DNA of 23,689 nucleotides, taken from assembly GCA_937885815.1 (NCBI GenBank), contig CALABM010000216.1, forward strand, positions 1 through 23,689, given 5' to 3'. Position 1 is the first letter of the stretch; the number at the start of each line of letters is the position of its first letter. Shown here one piece after another: positions 7,672 to 14,630 of this stretch. The translations under genes and the position numbers were made by a program. The notes beneath the pieces were generated by a model that saw nothing but the letters and a program-made list of their open reading frames with translations, did not search any database and was not told the origin of the DNA. The stretch is from an uncultured Verrucomicrobiales bacterium (GTDB taxonomy: Bacteria > Verrucomicrobiota > Verrucomicrobiia > Verrucomicrobiales > Akkermansiaceae).

Positions 7672-9081
7672 TTACTTGGCCCCCTTGCCGAAGATGGCTA
7701 CAGGGATAGTACGCAGGATGAGCACCAAATCCGTCAGGAGGCTCCAGTTGTCGATGTACTTGAGATCCTTGGCGATGAGGCGGTCAAAGTCCTTGCAGTC
7801 GCTGCGGTCCTCAATCTGCCAGTAGCAGGTGAGGCCAGGCTTCACGCTCATGCGGCGGCGCTGGGAAATCTCCGGGAACTCGGCGGTCTCATACGTGGGC
7901 AGGGGACGCGGGCCAACGAGGCTCATATCACCCGTGAGCACGTTAATGAGCTGAGGCAGTTCATCAATGGAGTACTTGCGGATGAAGTGGCCGAAGGGGA
8001 AGATGCGCGGGTCATTCGTGAGCTTGAAGATGGGGCCGTCCATTTCATTGCCGAATTTGGCCTTGATTTCATCCAGTCTCTTATCAGCATCAGAGTACAT
8101 GGAGCGGAATTTCCACATGCCGAAGGGCTTGCCATACAGGCCTGAGCGCTGCTGGCGGTAAAAGATTTTACCATTCGGGTCACTGATTTTGATGCCGATG
8201 GCAGCAATTATCCAGATGGGGGAGGTGGCGACGATGCCAAAGAAGGCCATAATGCGGTCAAACACTCCCTTGAAGAGTCTGCTCCACGAATAAACGGGGG
8301 TGGAGGTGAGGATAAGCATGCGCTGGTCACCTATTTCGCTGATATCCGCGCGCATGTTCACGGGGTGCGAGTTTTTCAGGTGTACGTAAATATCAATCCC
8401 CTGAAGCTCGCAGCGGAGGATGGTTTCAGCCATGTCCTGATATGCATCCAGTCCGCCGAACAGCATGAGCATTTGCACGTGGTTCTGCTCGATGAGCTGT
8501 TGAACCTCTTCCTGAGAGGTCTTTCCTTCCACCACCTTACCAACTACATTCATGTTGTTTCGCCAGTAAGGGGAGAGCTGCTCCCATTCCTGTGCGATGG
8601 CTTCTTCACTGCCAGCCAGTATGACTTGACGGAGATGGTATCTGCCATGCGGTGTGTGGAACTGCAGCAAACGCAGTAACAGGTAGCGCAGGTAAAGCCC
8701 AGGGGTGATGAGAAGAAGGGTGACCAGAATAACGTGGTTCATGTACACGGTGCCTGTGTCAGGGCGTGTAATTTCGTACAACCCGAATGCAACGAGATAA
8801 TATGTGAGGAATAAGGCCAGCTGGCGTATAGCGGAGGCATGGCGCTGCATGTTGTTGCGGTGGTAGAAGCCCACTATGCGAAGAATCACGGGCACTGCCG
8901 CAATAGCCACACCGGCAAGAAAGGGGGAGGCTGCGAATGCATTGAAGCCGGGATTGCTTTCCCAGTTAAGGTAGGGGGCTATAAAATTGGTACACGCCGG
9001 GGCAATTGCGACGCAGCCGAGCGTCAGCAGGAGGTCCGTAGCAGGCAAAATGCAGGAGATGATAGGTTTTGTACGCGTCAC
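7672..9081 (-). CDS. Polyprenyl-phosphate sugar-1-phosphate transferase (WcaJ/WbaP family)
   Basis: A 469-residue membrane enzyme. The first 135 residues contain about four hydrophobic segments, residues 150-270 form a soluble nucleotide-fold region, and a membrane segment near 275-297 leads into the catalytic bacterial sugar transferase domain. Family motifs are intact: KFRSMYSDAD, KLTNDPRIFPFGHFIRKYSIDELPQ (two parts), SLVGPRPLP and KPGLTCYWQI. Such enzymes move a sugar phosphate from a nucleotide sugar onto undecaprenyl phosphate, the first step of exopolysaccharide, O-antigen or capsule assembly. The start is GTG at 9081, 6 nt after a good -10, so the mRNA is probably leaderless. No other glycosyltransferase or export gene lies nearby. 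It is the first gene of the operon with trmL and the exonuclease. Confidence 0.93.
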   Translation of the reverse strand: MTRTKPIISCILPATDLLLTLGCVAIAPACTNFIAPYLNWESNPGFNAFAASPFLAGVAIAAVPVILRIVGFYHRNNMQRHASAIRQLALFLTYYLVAFGLYEITRPDTGTVYMNHVILVTLLLITPGLYLRYLLLRLLQFHTPHGRYHLRQVILAGSEEAIAQEWEQLSPYWRNNMNVVGKVVEGKTSQEEVQQLIEQNHVQMLMLFGGLDAYQDMAETILRCELQGIDIYVHLKNSHPVNMRADISEIGDQRMLILTSTPVYSWSRLFKGVFDRIMAFFGIVATSPIWIIAAIGIKISDPNGKIFYRQQRSGLYGKPFGMWKFRSMYSDADKRLDEIKAKFGNEMDGPIFKLTNDPRIFPFGHFIRKYSIDELPQLINVLTGDMSLVGPRPLPTYETAEFPEISQRRRMSVKPGLTCYWQIEDRSDCKDFDRLIAKDLKYIDNWSLLTDLVLILRTIPVAIFGKGAK

Positions 9082-9087
9082 GGTGTT

Positions 9088-9116
9088 ATTCTATCATCTA
9101 CCCCCTGCCTTTTCAA
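9088..9116 (-). promoter_or_regulatory. Promoter of the sugar transferase-trmL-exonuclease operon
   Basis: On the minus strand TTGAAA (9111-9116) and TAGAAT (9088-9093) are separated by 17 nt. Only 6 nt lie between the -10 and the GTG start, which puts the expected transcription start at the first base of the start codon. Confidence 0.7.
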
Positions 9117-9124
9117 GTGAAAAG
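9109..9124. promoter_or_regulatory. Palindrome over the -35 of the sugar transferase promoter
   Basis: CTTTTCA-AG-TGAAAAG is a perfect inverted repeat with 7-bp arms and a 2-bp centre. It contains the -35 hexamer (9111-9116), as a repressor site would. It lies 5 bp after the end of the IF-1-like gene and has no T-run that would make it a terminator. Confidence 0.4.
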
Positions 9125-9128
9125 TGTT

Positions 9129-9377
9129 TTATGACGCTTCACTGCAAGCCCGAGCTCGAATGCGTGCGCGCTCGAAATCTGCCGGGCATACAGTGCAAAG
9201 TACCTTGTCACCGGGTTGAAGCTCCTCTAGTAGCCATGCTTCTTTCTTTTGCACAAAAGCTACCGTGGGTTTGCCGTTCGGCAGGGTGGCGCGGAAGGCC
9301 GTGTTGGCGAAACGTTCCACGATGGTGCAAGTGCAGTCTACGTACTGGGAAGGGTATGAGGATGTCTGGGCGCTCAT
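9129..9377 (-). CDS. IF-1-like S1/OB-fold protein
   Basis: With the ATG at 9377 the product has 82 residues and lines up with translation initiation factor IF-1 along its length: CTIVERFANTAFRATLPNGK corresponds to the first OB-fold strands (IF-1: tVle.LpntmFrVeLeNGh), and LQPGDKVLCTVCPADFERARI to the last ones (ilpGDkVtVelsPYDltkgRI). It is divergent, with extra Cys residues (CTC, CTVC) and a KKEAW segment in place of the usual RKnyIR. The frame extends 25 codons upstream with a Pro-rich start, but that part overlaps the preceding gene. It begins 14 bp after the AsmA-like gene, on the same strand, away from any ribosomal protein cluster. It could be the cell's main IF-1 or a paralogue. Confidence 0.7.
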   Translation of the reverse strand: MSAQTSSYPSQYVDCTCTIVERFANTAFRATLPNGKPTVAFVQKKEAWLLEELQPGDKVLCTVCPADFERARIRARACSEAS

Positions 9378-9390
9378 AATAAATAAAAAA

Positions 9391-10935
9391 TCAGAATATG
9401 ATGTCAAGGATGTCTGAGGCGGAGGGAAGGGGGGCGGAGGGCGTTTCTTCATCGGGGGACGAGCTGTTTTCTTGCTCTTTTTCCTGATTGGGGGTGGAGA
9501 GCAGGCTTTCCAGCAAGCCGGTAGCTGTGCGGGTGACTCCGGTGGCGGTGTTCGCTGCAGCCTCCGGTACTGCGGCGATTAACAGGGCACGCACACGGGC
9601 GGAAAGATCCTCCTGAGGATTGTCTGTGGTGCCGCTGAGGTTAATATTTACCCAGCGGTAGCCAGCCTCTCCCTGTGCTGTGAAAAGGTCGTCTATAAAG
9701 CGAGGATGAATGGAGGAAAGGGCTGAAAGGGTATTCTCTCGGAGTCCAACGGTGAGAGTACCACGCAGAGAGTGGTCTTGGCCGATGATGATGTGGCCGC
9801 GCACGCGAAGGGTGTCTTCCGATGCTCGGACGTCAATGCGGTCAAAAAGCCATGCGCGGTTGATATTATGCGCGGGGTTGGAATAGGGGAAGCTGAAGCG
9901 GCATTCTGCTTTCTCCAGTGCGATGGTTCTATACGGACGCGTGTCTGCAATAGTAAGCTCTGAGAGGATGGGGAGTTCTTCAAGTTCTCCCTTCTGGAGG
10001 GAGAGTGTTCCTCTGGCCTCGTGAAGATTGTCGCCTGTGCCGGTAAATTTGGCTTCACCGAAAAGCTCGCCGGAGACGTGGCGGCGCCAGTCATTGTTCA
10101 GCAGGCGCTCCACGTTTGCCTTGTTGACGCGCAGTTCTTGGTACCACTCTCGGTTTCTCATGAGGTATGAGCCTTTCAGGCGCATTTCTCCCGGTGTGAG
10201 CATGAAGCTGCAGTCGGAAAGGATGATGGCACGCGGATTGAAAAGCAGCGTGGCATTCTTGATGCTGCAAGTCTGCAGGTATCTGAGCGGGGTGTGCACT
10301 CTGCCGTTCTCTAGGGTGACCTGCCACTCTGCCATGTTTCCTCTTGTGGTGGGGGTGGCTGTAATCTGGCAGCCTGTCAGGCTATATGAGCTGCCTGCAC
10401 GAACGAACTCGATATCTGCATCCGTACACTCAAAATTATTCAGAATGAAACGCTCCGGAATAAAGCGGCTCCAGATGCCATTTTCTATATCTCGGATTGG
10501 GGGGAGTGGCGCGTCTAGAGCCGAGGTGTCTAAGCGAACGGATGCGTCCTCCACTGTCAGTTTGTTAATGAGAAGCTCTCGGTGGAAGAGGCGGCCCCGG
10601 GTGATATCTGCCACGATGCGGCGGGCCGTGACCTGTTGCAGTATATCGGCGCGGCGCAGGGTGGCGGCAGGCAGGCTGAGGCGTTCGTCATTGATATGGA
10701 GATTTTCAGGAATTGCCACTTCTGAGGCTTGCGCTTTATTGGCTAGCGTGTCAGAGAGTCGCTCTCTGAAGGTATCTCCTTGTAGCCAGCTGAGCAGGTG
10801 GTAACTCCCTATTATCGGTAGCAGTATGACGATGAGCAGAAGTATTAGAAGCCATGGCAGCAACTTGCGCCACATGCTTCGTTGGCGTTGCCTTCTTGGG
10901 CTTTTCTCGGTTCTTTTTCGCTTGCGTCTGGCCAT
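9391..10935 (-). CDS. AsmA-like membrane-anchored protein
   Basis: With the ATG at 10935 the protein has 514 residues: a strongly basic N terminus (ARRKRKR...RRQRQR), one membrane helix at about residues 25-48, and a long beta-rich periplasmic part. The repeated pattern of short amphipathic strands (INKLTVEDASVRLDTS, MRLKGSYLM, VSGELFGEAKFTGTGDN, LRVRGHIIIG, LRGTLTVGLREN) is the style of AsmA/TamB-type proteins, which are thought to carry lipids between membranes; the assignment rests on this pattern only. A Ser/Glu-rich low-complexity tail follows from about residue 480. An earlier ATG at 10962 lies inside the predicted promoter spacer and is less likely. The gene is followed closely by the IF-1-like gene. 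Confidence 0.65.
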   Translation of the reverse strand: MARRKRKRTEKSPRRQRQRSMWRKLLPWLLILLLIVILLPIIGSYHLLSWLQGDTFRERLSDTLANKAQASEVAIPENLHINDERLSLPAATLRRADILQQVTARRIVADITRGRLFHRELLINKLTVEDASVRLDTSALDAPLPPIRDIENGIWSRFIPERFILNNFECTDADIEFVRAGSSYSLTGCQITATPTTRGNMAEWQVTLENGRVHTPLRYLQTCSIKNATLLFNPRAIILSDCSFMLTPGEMRLKGSYLMRNREWYQELRVNKANVERLLNNDWRRHVSGELFGEAKFTGTGDNLHEARGTLSLQKGELEELPILSELTIADTRPYRTIALEKAECRFSFPYSNPAHNINRAWLFDRIDVRASEDTLRVRGHIIIGQDHSLRGTLTVGLRENTLSALSSIHPRFIDDLFTAQGEAGYRWVNINLSGTTDNPQEDLSARVRALLIAAVPEAAANTATGVTRTATGLLESLLSTPNQEKEQENSSSPDEETPSAPLPSASDILDIIF

Positions 10936-10947
10936 GTTAACAGGCGC

Positions 10948-10976
10948 ATTATGGCACAGCATGCAGATGCGTGCAA
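10948..10976 (-). promoter_or_regulatory. Promoter of the AsmA-like gene
   Basis: On the minus strand TTGCAC (10971-10976; three of six consensus bases) and CATAAT (10948-10953; five of six) are 17 nt apart. The -10 ends 12 nt before the ATG at 10935, so a leader of about 5 nt is predicted. The weak -35 lowers the confidence. Confidence 0.45.
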
Positions 10977-11039
10977 GTATATTATGGGGCTCATGTGCAG
11001 AAAAACGGCATGGCGGGGGGATAAAAATCCGTTTTGGGG

Positions 11040-11068
11040 TTGACTTTTGAGAGAAAATGTGCTGTACT
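11040..11068 (+). promoter_or_regulatory. Promoter of the small lipoprotein gene
   Basis: TTGACT (11040-11045) is followed after 17 nt by TGTACT (11063-11068). The -10 is inside a small palindrome TGTAC-T-GTACA (11063-11073). The expected leader is about 25 nt and contains no Shine-Dalgarno. Confidence 0.5.
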
Positions 11069-11100
11069 GTACACCGATAACTTCATACGTCATTTTTCTT

Positions 11101-11271
11101 ATGAAACTCACAACTCTGATGCTTGCCGTTGCTTGTGCAGTAGGTTTCAGCTCCTGCTGCTGCCAGACTCAGTCTGCGCCCGCTCTGCACCCCATGCCCA
11201 AGAACTGCACACCTCAGCCCGAGCTGCAGCCCGTTGAGCCCGTTCGCGTGCTGGATGTGAAGGGTAAGTAA
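11101..11271 (+). CDS. Small Cys-rich lipoprotein, 56 residues
   Basis: The ATG at 11101 gives MKLTTLMLAVACAVGFSSC, a short signal peptide with a lipobox-like FSSC, so the protein is probably lipid-anchored. Three adjacent Cys follow the signal (CCC), with one more Cys in the Pro-rich remainder (KNCTPQPELQPVEPVRVLDVKGK). The frame is open further upstream, but that part lies over the promoter. A strong promoter before it and a strong terminator 26 bp after it make a clean single-gene unit. No family is recognised. Confidence 0.75.
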   Translation: MKLTTLMLAVACAVGFSSCCCQTQSAPALHPMPKNCTPQPELQPVEPVRVLDVKGK

Positions 11272-11297
11272 ATTGCTTTCGCAGTAGATTTTTTCAG

Positions 11298-11327
11298 GGT
11301 CACTACCGATGGGTGGTGACCTTTTTT
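11298..11327 (+). terminator. Intrinsic terminator after the small lipoprotein gene
   Basis: A 10-bp stem (11298-11307 with 11312-11321, one T-G wobble) with a GATG loop is followed by six T. Confidence 0.92.
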
Positions 11328-11328
11328 C

Positions 11329-11357
11329 TTGCCTTGTGGGTGGAAAGTTGGTATAGC
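11329..11357 (+). promoter_or_regulatory. Possible alkaline phosphatase promoter
   Basis: TTGCCT (11329-11334) and TATAGC (11352-11357) are 17 nt apart, and 7 nt separate the -10 from the ATG at 11365, again predicting a leaderless mRNA. Each hexamer matches the consensus at four of six positions. I see no evident Pho box. Confidence 0.4.
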
Positions 11358-11364
11358 TGAGGTG

Positions 11365-12435
11365 ATGAAAAAGATGTTTATATCAGCTGCGCTGTTGTTG
11401 AGCGGCCTTCTTTCTGCCGCTGAGCATCGTTCGCAGACAGTGGATGGGCTGCCCTCGCATGAAGTGGTGGAATATAATTTGAGTGAGGCTTCGGCGGCTT
11501 CACGCCCGAAGAATGTGATTCTCATGATTGGGGATGGTATGGGCAGTGAGCAACTCTGGGCTGCTTGGCTTTGTAACCGTGGTAAGCTTTACATTCAGAC
11601 CTTGCCTCAGGCTGCTTTCTTGCGAACGGCTTCTGCCAACCGTACAATTACGGACTCCGCGGCTGCCGGTACTGCCATTGCCTGCGGTAGGAAGACGAAT
11701 AATGGCATGCTTGGTCAGCTGCCTGATGGTACTCCGCTGAATTCTCTCTCTGCCGTACTGAGGGAGCGGGGGATGAGAACCGGGCTGGTGGTGACGAAGG
11801 CGATAACGGATGCTACTCCGGCTGCTTTTTATGCACATGTGGACAGCCGCCGGAATACGCCTGCCATTGCTGCCGCGCTGACTACAGCCGGATTTGATGT
11901 GGTGCTGGGTGGTGGTGCTGCTGCCTTCAGTGAAGAACTGCTGGAGACTATGGCTGCTCAGGGGGCAGATGTGGAACTTTTTGCGCCCGGTGATTGCCCT
12001 CCCGCTTCGCGCCGCGGTGATTTGCTGCCGCGCTGCACTCGGCGTGCGCTTGGGCGCCTTGAGAATGCGGAAAATGGCTTTTTCCTTATGATTGAGGGCT
12101 CGCGCATTGATTCCTCTGCCCATGATAACAAGCTGGAGGAGCTTGTGCGCGAAGTGCTGGATTTTGACCAAGCGGTTGGTGTGGTTTTGAAGTGGATGCA
12201 GCAGCACCCGGATACCCTACTCATTGTTACGGCTGACCACCAGACTGGCGGGCTTGTTATTCTGGATGGCTCACGTGAGCGCGGGCGAGTGACTGCTGTT
12301 TTTTGTTCAGAGAATCATACCGGGGTGGCGGTTCCTCTGTATGCCGCCGGTCCCGGTTCCGGTGCGTTTTCAGGGGTAATGGAGAATACGGAACTGTATC
12401 AAAAAATACTTGTTTTACTTGGCTTTAATATTTAG
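11365..12435 (+). CDS. Exported alkaline phosphatase (PhoA family)
   Basis: With the ATG at 11365 the protein has 356 residues and a typical signal peptide (MKKMFISAALLLSGLLSAAE). Family motifs are complete: NVILMIGDGMG with metal ligand Asp57, TDSAAAGTAIACG with the nucleophile Ser98, GSRIDSSAHDN with Asp and His ligands, TADHQTGGL, and ENHTGVAVPLYAAGP. It should remove phosphate from monoesters in the periplasm using zinc and magnesium. It is shorter than E. coli PhoA (471) and close to the compact type common in environmental bacteria. GAGG lies just before the start codon, but may be chance if the mRNA is leaderless. The frame also opens with a TTG at 11329 inside the upstream terminator tail, which is not a credible start. 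Confidence 0.93.
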   Translation: MKKMFISAALLLSGLLSAAEHRSQTVDGLPSHEVVEYNLSEASAASRPKNVILMIGDGMGSEQLWAAWLCNRGKLYIQTLPQAAFLRTASANRTITDSAAAGTAIACGRKTNNGMLGQLPDGTPLNSLSAVLRERGMRTGLVVTKAITDATPAAFYAHVDSRRNTPAIAAALTTAGFDVVLGGGAAAFSEELLETMAAQGADVELFAPGDCPPASRRGDLLPRCTRRALGRLENAENGFFLMIEGSRIDSSAHDNKLEELVREVLDFDQAVGVVLKWMQQHPDTLLIVTADHQTGGLVILDGSRERGRVTAVFCSENHTGVAVPLYAAGPGSGAFSGVMENTELYQKILVLLGFNI

Positions 12436-12488
12436 AAAAGACAGCTATCCCTTGATTTTATGCGGAAAATTCCACTTTTGGGAAAAAC

Positions 12489-12508
12489 TTTCTCGACAAG
12501 TCGAGAAA
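12489..12508. promoter_or_regulatory. Operator-like palindrome before exbB
   Basis: TTTCTCGAC-AA-GTCGAGAAA is a perfect inverted repeat with 9-bp arms and a 2-bp centre. It covers the predicted -35 of the exbB promoter. With a 2-nt loop and no T-run it makes a poor terminator, so a dimeric repressor site is the better reading. It does not match the E. coli Fur or LexA consensus as I know them. Confidence 0.5.
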
Positions 12509-12520
12509 ATTTGGTTAAAT
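12493..12520 (+). promoter_or_regulatory. Predicted exbB operon promoter
   Basis: TCGACA (12493-12498) and TTAAAT (12515-12520) are 16 nt apart. The -35 lies inside the palindrome 12489-12508. The leader would be about 33 nt and A/T-rich, ending in TTTACTATT before the ATG. Confidence 0.45.
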
Positions 12521-12559
12521 AGAAGGCGTCAATTCTGCATAAACAGCATTTTTACTATT

Positions 12560-13414
12560 ATGAAAGACACAATTATACGCTACGGTGTACGTGCACTCTC
12601 TCTCGGAGTAGTTGCAGTGGGCTCTATGTCAATGGCTCTGGCTCAGGATGCCGCTGAAGGCGCTGAGGCAGCCGTGAAGGAGACAAACATGCTCGATAAG
12701 TGGGTGATTGCCGGTGGTTGGACGATGATTCCGCTCGTCATCCTTTTCGCCATCACGGTGTTCCTCGTGGTATTCAGCATCATGGATTTGGCAAAGAAGA
12801 AGTTCTGCCCGGAAGAGCTGCGCGCTCAGCTTGTGGCTCTCATGACCGAGTGCCGCGTGCAGTCCGCCATTCAGCATGCTACAACCAGCCCCACCTATCT
12901 GGGCCGTCTGGTTGCTTACGCTCTGCCGAACATTGACGCCAACCGTCCTGAGGACCTTGGCAAGGACGGCGTGGAGGATGCTATCGCTGACTTCACTGCC
13001 AATGAGCGCCCGCGCCTGATGAAGTATGTGGACGTGCTGGCCCTTTGCGGTTCCATTGCTCCTTCCATCGGTCTGTTCGGTACGGTGCAGGGTATGATTG
13101 ACGCCTTCGCCGTGCTCGCTGAAACCGGTCAGGCTGACCCCGCCCAGCTCGCAGGCTCCATCTCCGTGGCTCTGCTCACTACCTTCTGGGGTCTGATTAT
13201 CTCCATTCTTGCTCTGCCCGCCTTCTTCTTCCTGAAGAAGAAAGCTCAGGCTCTGGAGGCTGAGTGTGTGAACGCTATCCAGGAGATGGTGAACACTTCC
13301 ATCAACGTCATCAATGGCGAGGCTCAGCTCGCTCGTATCCCTGAGGGTCTGGGTGGCGATGATGAGGAAGGAATGGAAGAGGAAGTTGAGTATGCAGAAG
13401 AGGAGCAGGCCTGA
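12560..13414 (+). CDS. exbB: MotA/TolQ/ExbB-family proton channel protein
   Basis: With the ATG at 12560 the protein has 284 residues. It begins with a cleavable-type signal sequence (cut after ALA, residue 28), then membrane helices at about 51-75, 156-176 and 202-224. The family signature is clear: APSIGLFGTVQGMIDAF leads into helix 2-3, and ALLTTFWGLIISILALP forms the third helix. ExbB forms a ring in the inner membrane around ExbD and turns proton flow into motion. The C terminus is a very acidic tail (DDEEGMEEEVEYAEEEQA). It is the first gene of a plus-strand cluster with two exbD genes and two exported proteins. No TonB or TolA is nearby, so the partner is unknown. Codons are strongly biased (AAG, CTG/CTC, CGC/CGT), pointing to high expression. 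Confidence 0.93.
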   Translation: MKDTIIRYGVRALSLGVVAVGSMSMALAQDAAEGAEAAVKETNMLDKWVIAGGWTMIPLVILFAITVFLVVFSIMDLAKKKFCPEELRAQLVALMTECRVQSAIQHATTSPTYLGRLVAYALPNIDANRPEDLGKDGVEDAIADFTANERPRLMKYVDVLALCGSIAPSIGLFGTVQGMIDAFAVLAETGQADPAQLAGSISVALLTTFWGLIISILALPAFFFLKKKAQALEAECVNAIQEMVNTSINVINGEAQLARIPEGLGGDDEEGMEEEVEYAEEEQA

Positions 13415-13463
13415 GCCTGTTCCATCCGGGCCTGCCCGCTGTGATTTATCGCCCCGGGCAGGC
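13403..13463 (+). promoter_or_regulatory. Two RNA hairpins between exbB and exbD
   Basis: The first hairpin (13403-13410 with 13415-13422, one wobble) includes the exbB stop codon in its loop. The second is a perfect 9-bp stem (13430-13438 with 13455-13463) with a 16-nt loop. Neither has a T-run, so they are more likely message-stabilising or processing elements than terminators. Confidence 0.5.
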
Positions 13464-13497
13464 GTAAACCTTACAAACATTTTTCCGAATCCTGTAA

Positions 13498-14031
13498 ATG
13501 GCTAAGAAAAACGCAAAACCGCAAGAGGAAGTTAAGAGCGAGATGGACATGTCGCCCATGATTGACTGCTGCTTCCTTCTGCTGATGTTCTTCATTGTGA
13601 ACGCCGCGCAGATTACGGTATCCAAGGACCCGAGCGTGAACATGCCCAACGCTGTATCTGCATCGGAGATGAAGGATGCTAACGGCTGCATCGTGGTGAA
13701 CGTGTTTGCTGATCCTGAGGTGATGGGTGGTAAGAATGCGAACGCTCTGGCTAAGTACAATGCTACATATGCTCCCGGTACCATCTGGGGCGTGGCAGAT
13801 GCCAGCGGCGCCAGCATTGGCTACAACCGCACTCAGGCACAGGAGCTCACGGACTTCATCAAGCGCCAGCGCGAGGCTATGGAGGCAAAAGGCACCATCG
13901 AACCTCAGATGATTCGTCTTTACCTGCGTGGTGACGCGGATGCTCCCTGGGAGCGCACTTCCGGTGCTATTCGTGCCGCCGCCGCTGCCGGTGTGACCAA
14001 CATCGTGTTCGGTACACTTCCTGCCAAATAA
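13498..14031 (+). CDS. exbD: ExbD/TolR-family protein, first copy
   Basis: A 177-residue protein with a short cytoplasmic N terminus, one membrane helix (about 22-42) and a periplasmic domain. The helix holds the essential proton-carrying acid, Asp23, in the motif MSPMIDCCFLLLMFF (E. coli ExbD: Asp25). The periplasmic part ends with the usual IRLYLRGDADAPWERTSGAI and GVTNIVFGTLP pattern. It contains an insert (FADPEVMGGKNANALAKYNATYAPGT, two stretches) not found in E. coli ExbD. It would form the rotor or plug inside the ExbB ring. The gap to exbB is 83 bp and contains two hairpins. TTTTCCGAAT occurs just before its ATG and also before that of the next gene. Confidence 0.9.
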   Translation: MAKKNAKPQEEVKSEMDMSPMIDCCFLLLMFFIVNAAQITVSKDPSVNMPNAVSASEMKDANGCIVVNVFADPEVMGGKNANALAKYNATYAPGTIWGVADASGASIGYNRTQAQELTDFIKRQREAMEAKGTIEPQMIRLYLRGDADAPWERTSGAIRAAAAAGVTNIVFGTLPAK

Positions 14032-14061
14032 TCAGAACAGCATTTAACATCTTTTCCGAAT

Positions 14062-14556
14062 ATGGCAAGACACAAGAAAATTCAGGCACCTGAGGAAGAA
14101 GAGATGACTTCCAACATCTCCTCGATGATTGACTGCTGCTTCCTGCTGCTCATCTACTTCCTTGTGGCTACCTCTCTCGTTAGTGAGAAGAAGCTTGATA
14201 TCAGCATCCCTCCCGCAGATCAGTCCTCATCATCCCAGCGTCCCAAGGTGGACCCCGGCAACATCAACGTGTCGGCCTCCGGTGTGGTGACCTGGAATAA
14301 TGACCTCGTGGTGGGCGGTGCATATGACCCGACGCTCGAACCCGGCACTGCTGCCTATCTGGAGCAGCGCCGTATGGAGCAGCTGGTGGAATCCCTCAAG
14401 ATGCTCAAGGAGCAGGCTGAGGCCGTGGACACCCAGCCCGTAGTGATGCTCACCGGTGCCGGTCGTGCACCGCACCAGCGCATCGTGGACGTAATGGCCG
14501 CTCTGGCCGAAGCCGGCATTCACTCCGTTGGTCTGAGTACCTCAGCACAGGAATGA
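14062..14556 (+). CDS. exbD: ExbD/TolR-family protein, second copy
   Basis: A 164-residue protein with the same design as its neighbour: acidic cytoplasmic start (PEEEEM), a membrane helix with Asp24 in SSMIDCCFLLLIYFLV, and a periplasmic domain ending VVMLTGAGRAPHQRIVDVM and AGIHSVGLST. The periplasmic parts of the two copies are clearly different, so this is not a recent duplication; a heteromeric ExbD pair is a reasonable inference. The gap to the first copy is 30 bp, so the two are co-transcribed. Confidence 0.9.
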   Translation: MARHKKIQAPEEEEMTSNISSMIDCCFLLLIYFLVATSLVSEKKLDISIPPADQSSSSQRPKVDPGNINVSASGVVTWNNDLVVGGAYDPTLEPGTAAYLEQRRMEQLVESLKMLKEQAEAVDTQPVVMLTGAGRAPHQRIVDVMAALAEAGIHSVGLSTSAQE

Positions 14557-14587
14557 TGAAGGCATATAAGCTCTAATTAAAACCCCT

Positions 14588-14630
14588 GAGGGGGGAGCTG
14601 AGCGGTGCACGGCACCGCGGCTCCCCTCTC
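14588..14630 (+). terminator. Large GC-rich hairpin after the second exbD (partial terminator or RNA stabiliser)
   Basis: GAGGGGGGAGC and GCGGTGC on the left (14588-14608) pair with GCACCGC and GGCTCCCCTCTC on the right (14612-14630), with small bulges and a 3-nt loop. It is followed by TTGTTC only, so termination is probably incomplete. It sits between the ExbBD part and the TPR part of the cluster and may set their ratio. Confidence 0.55.
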
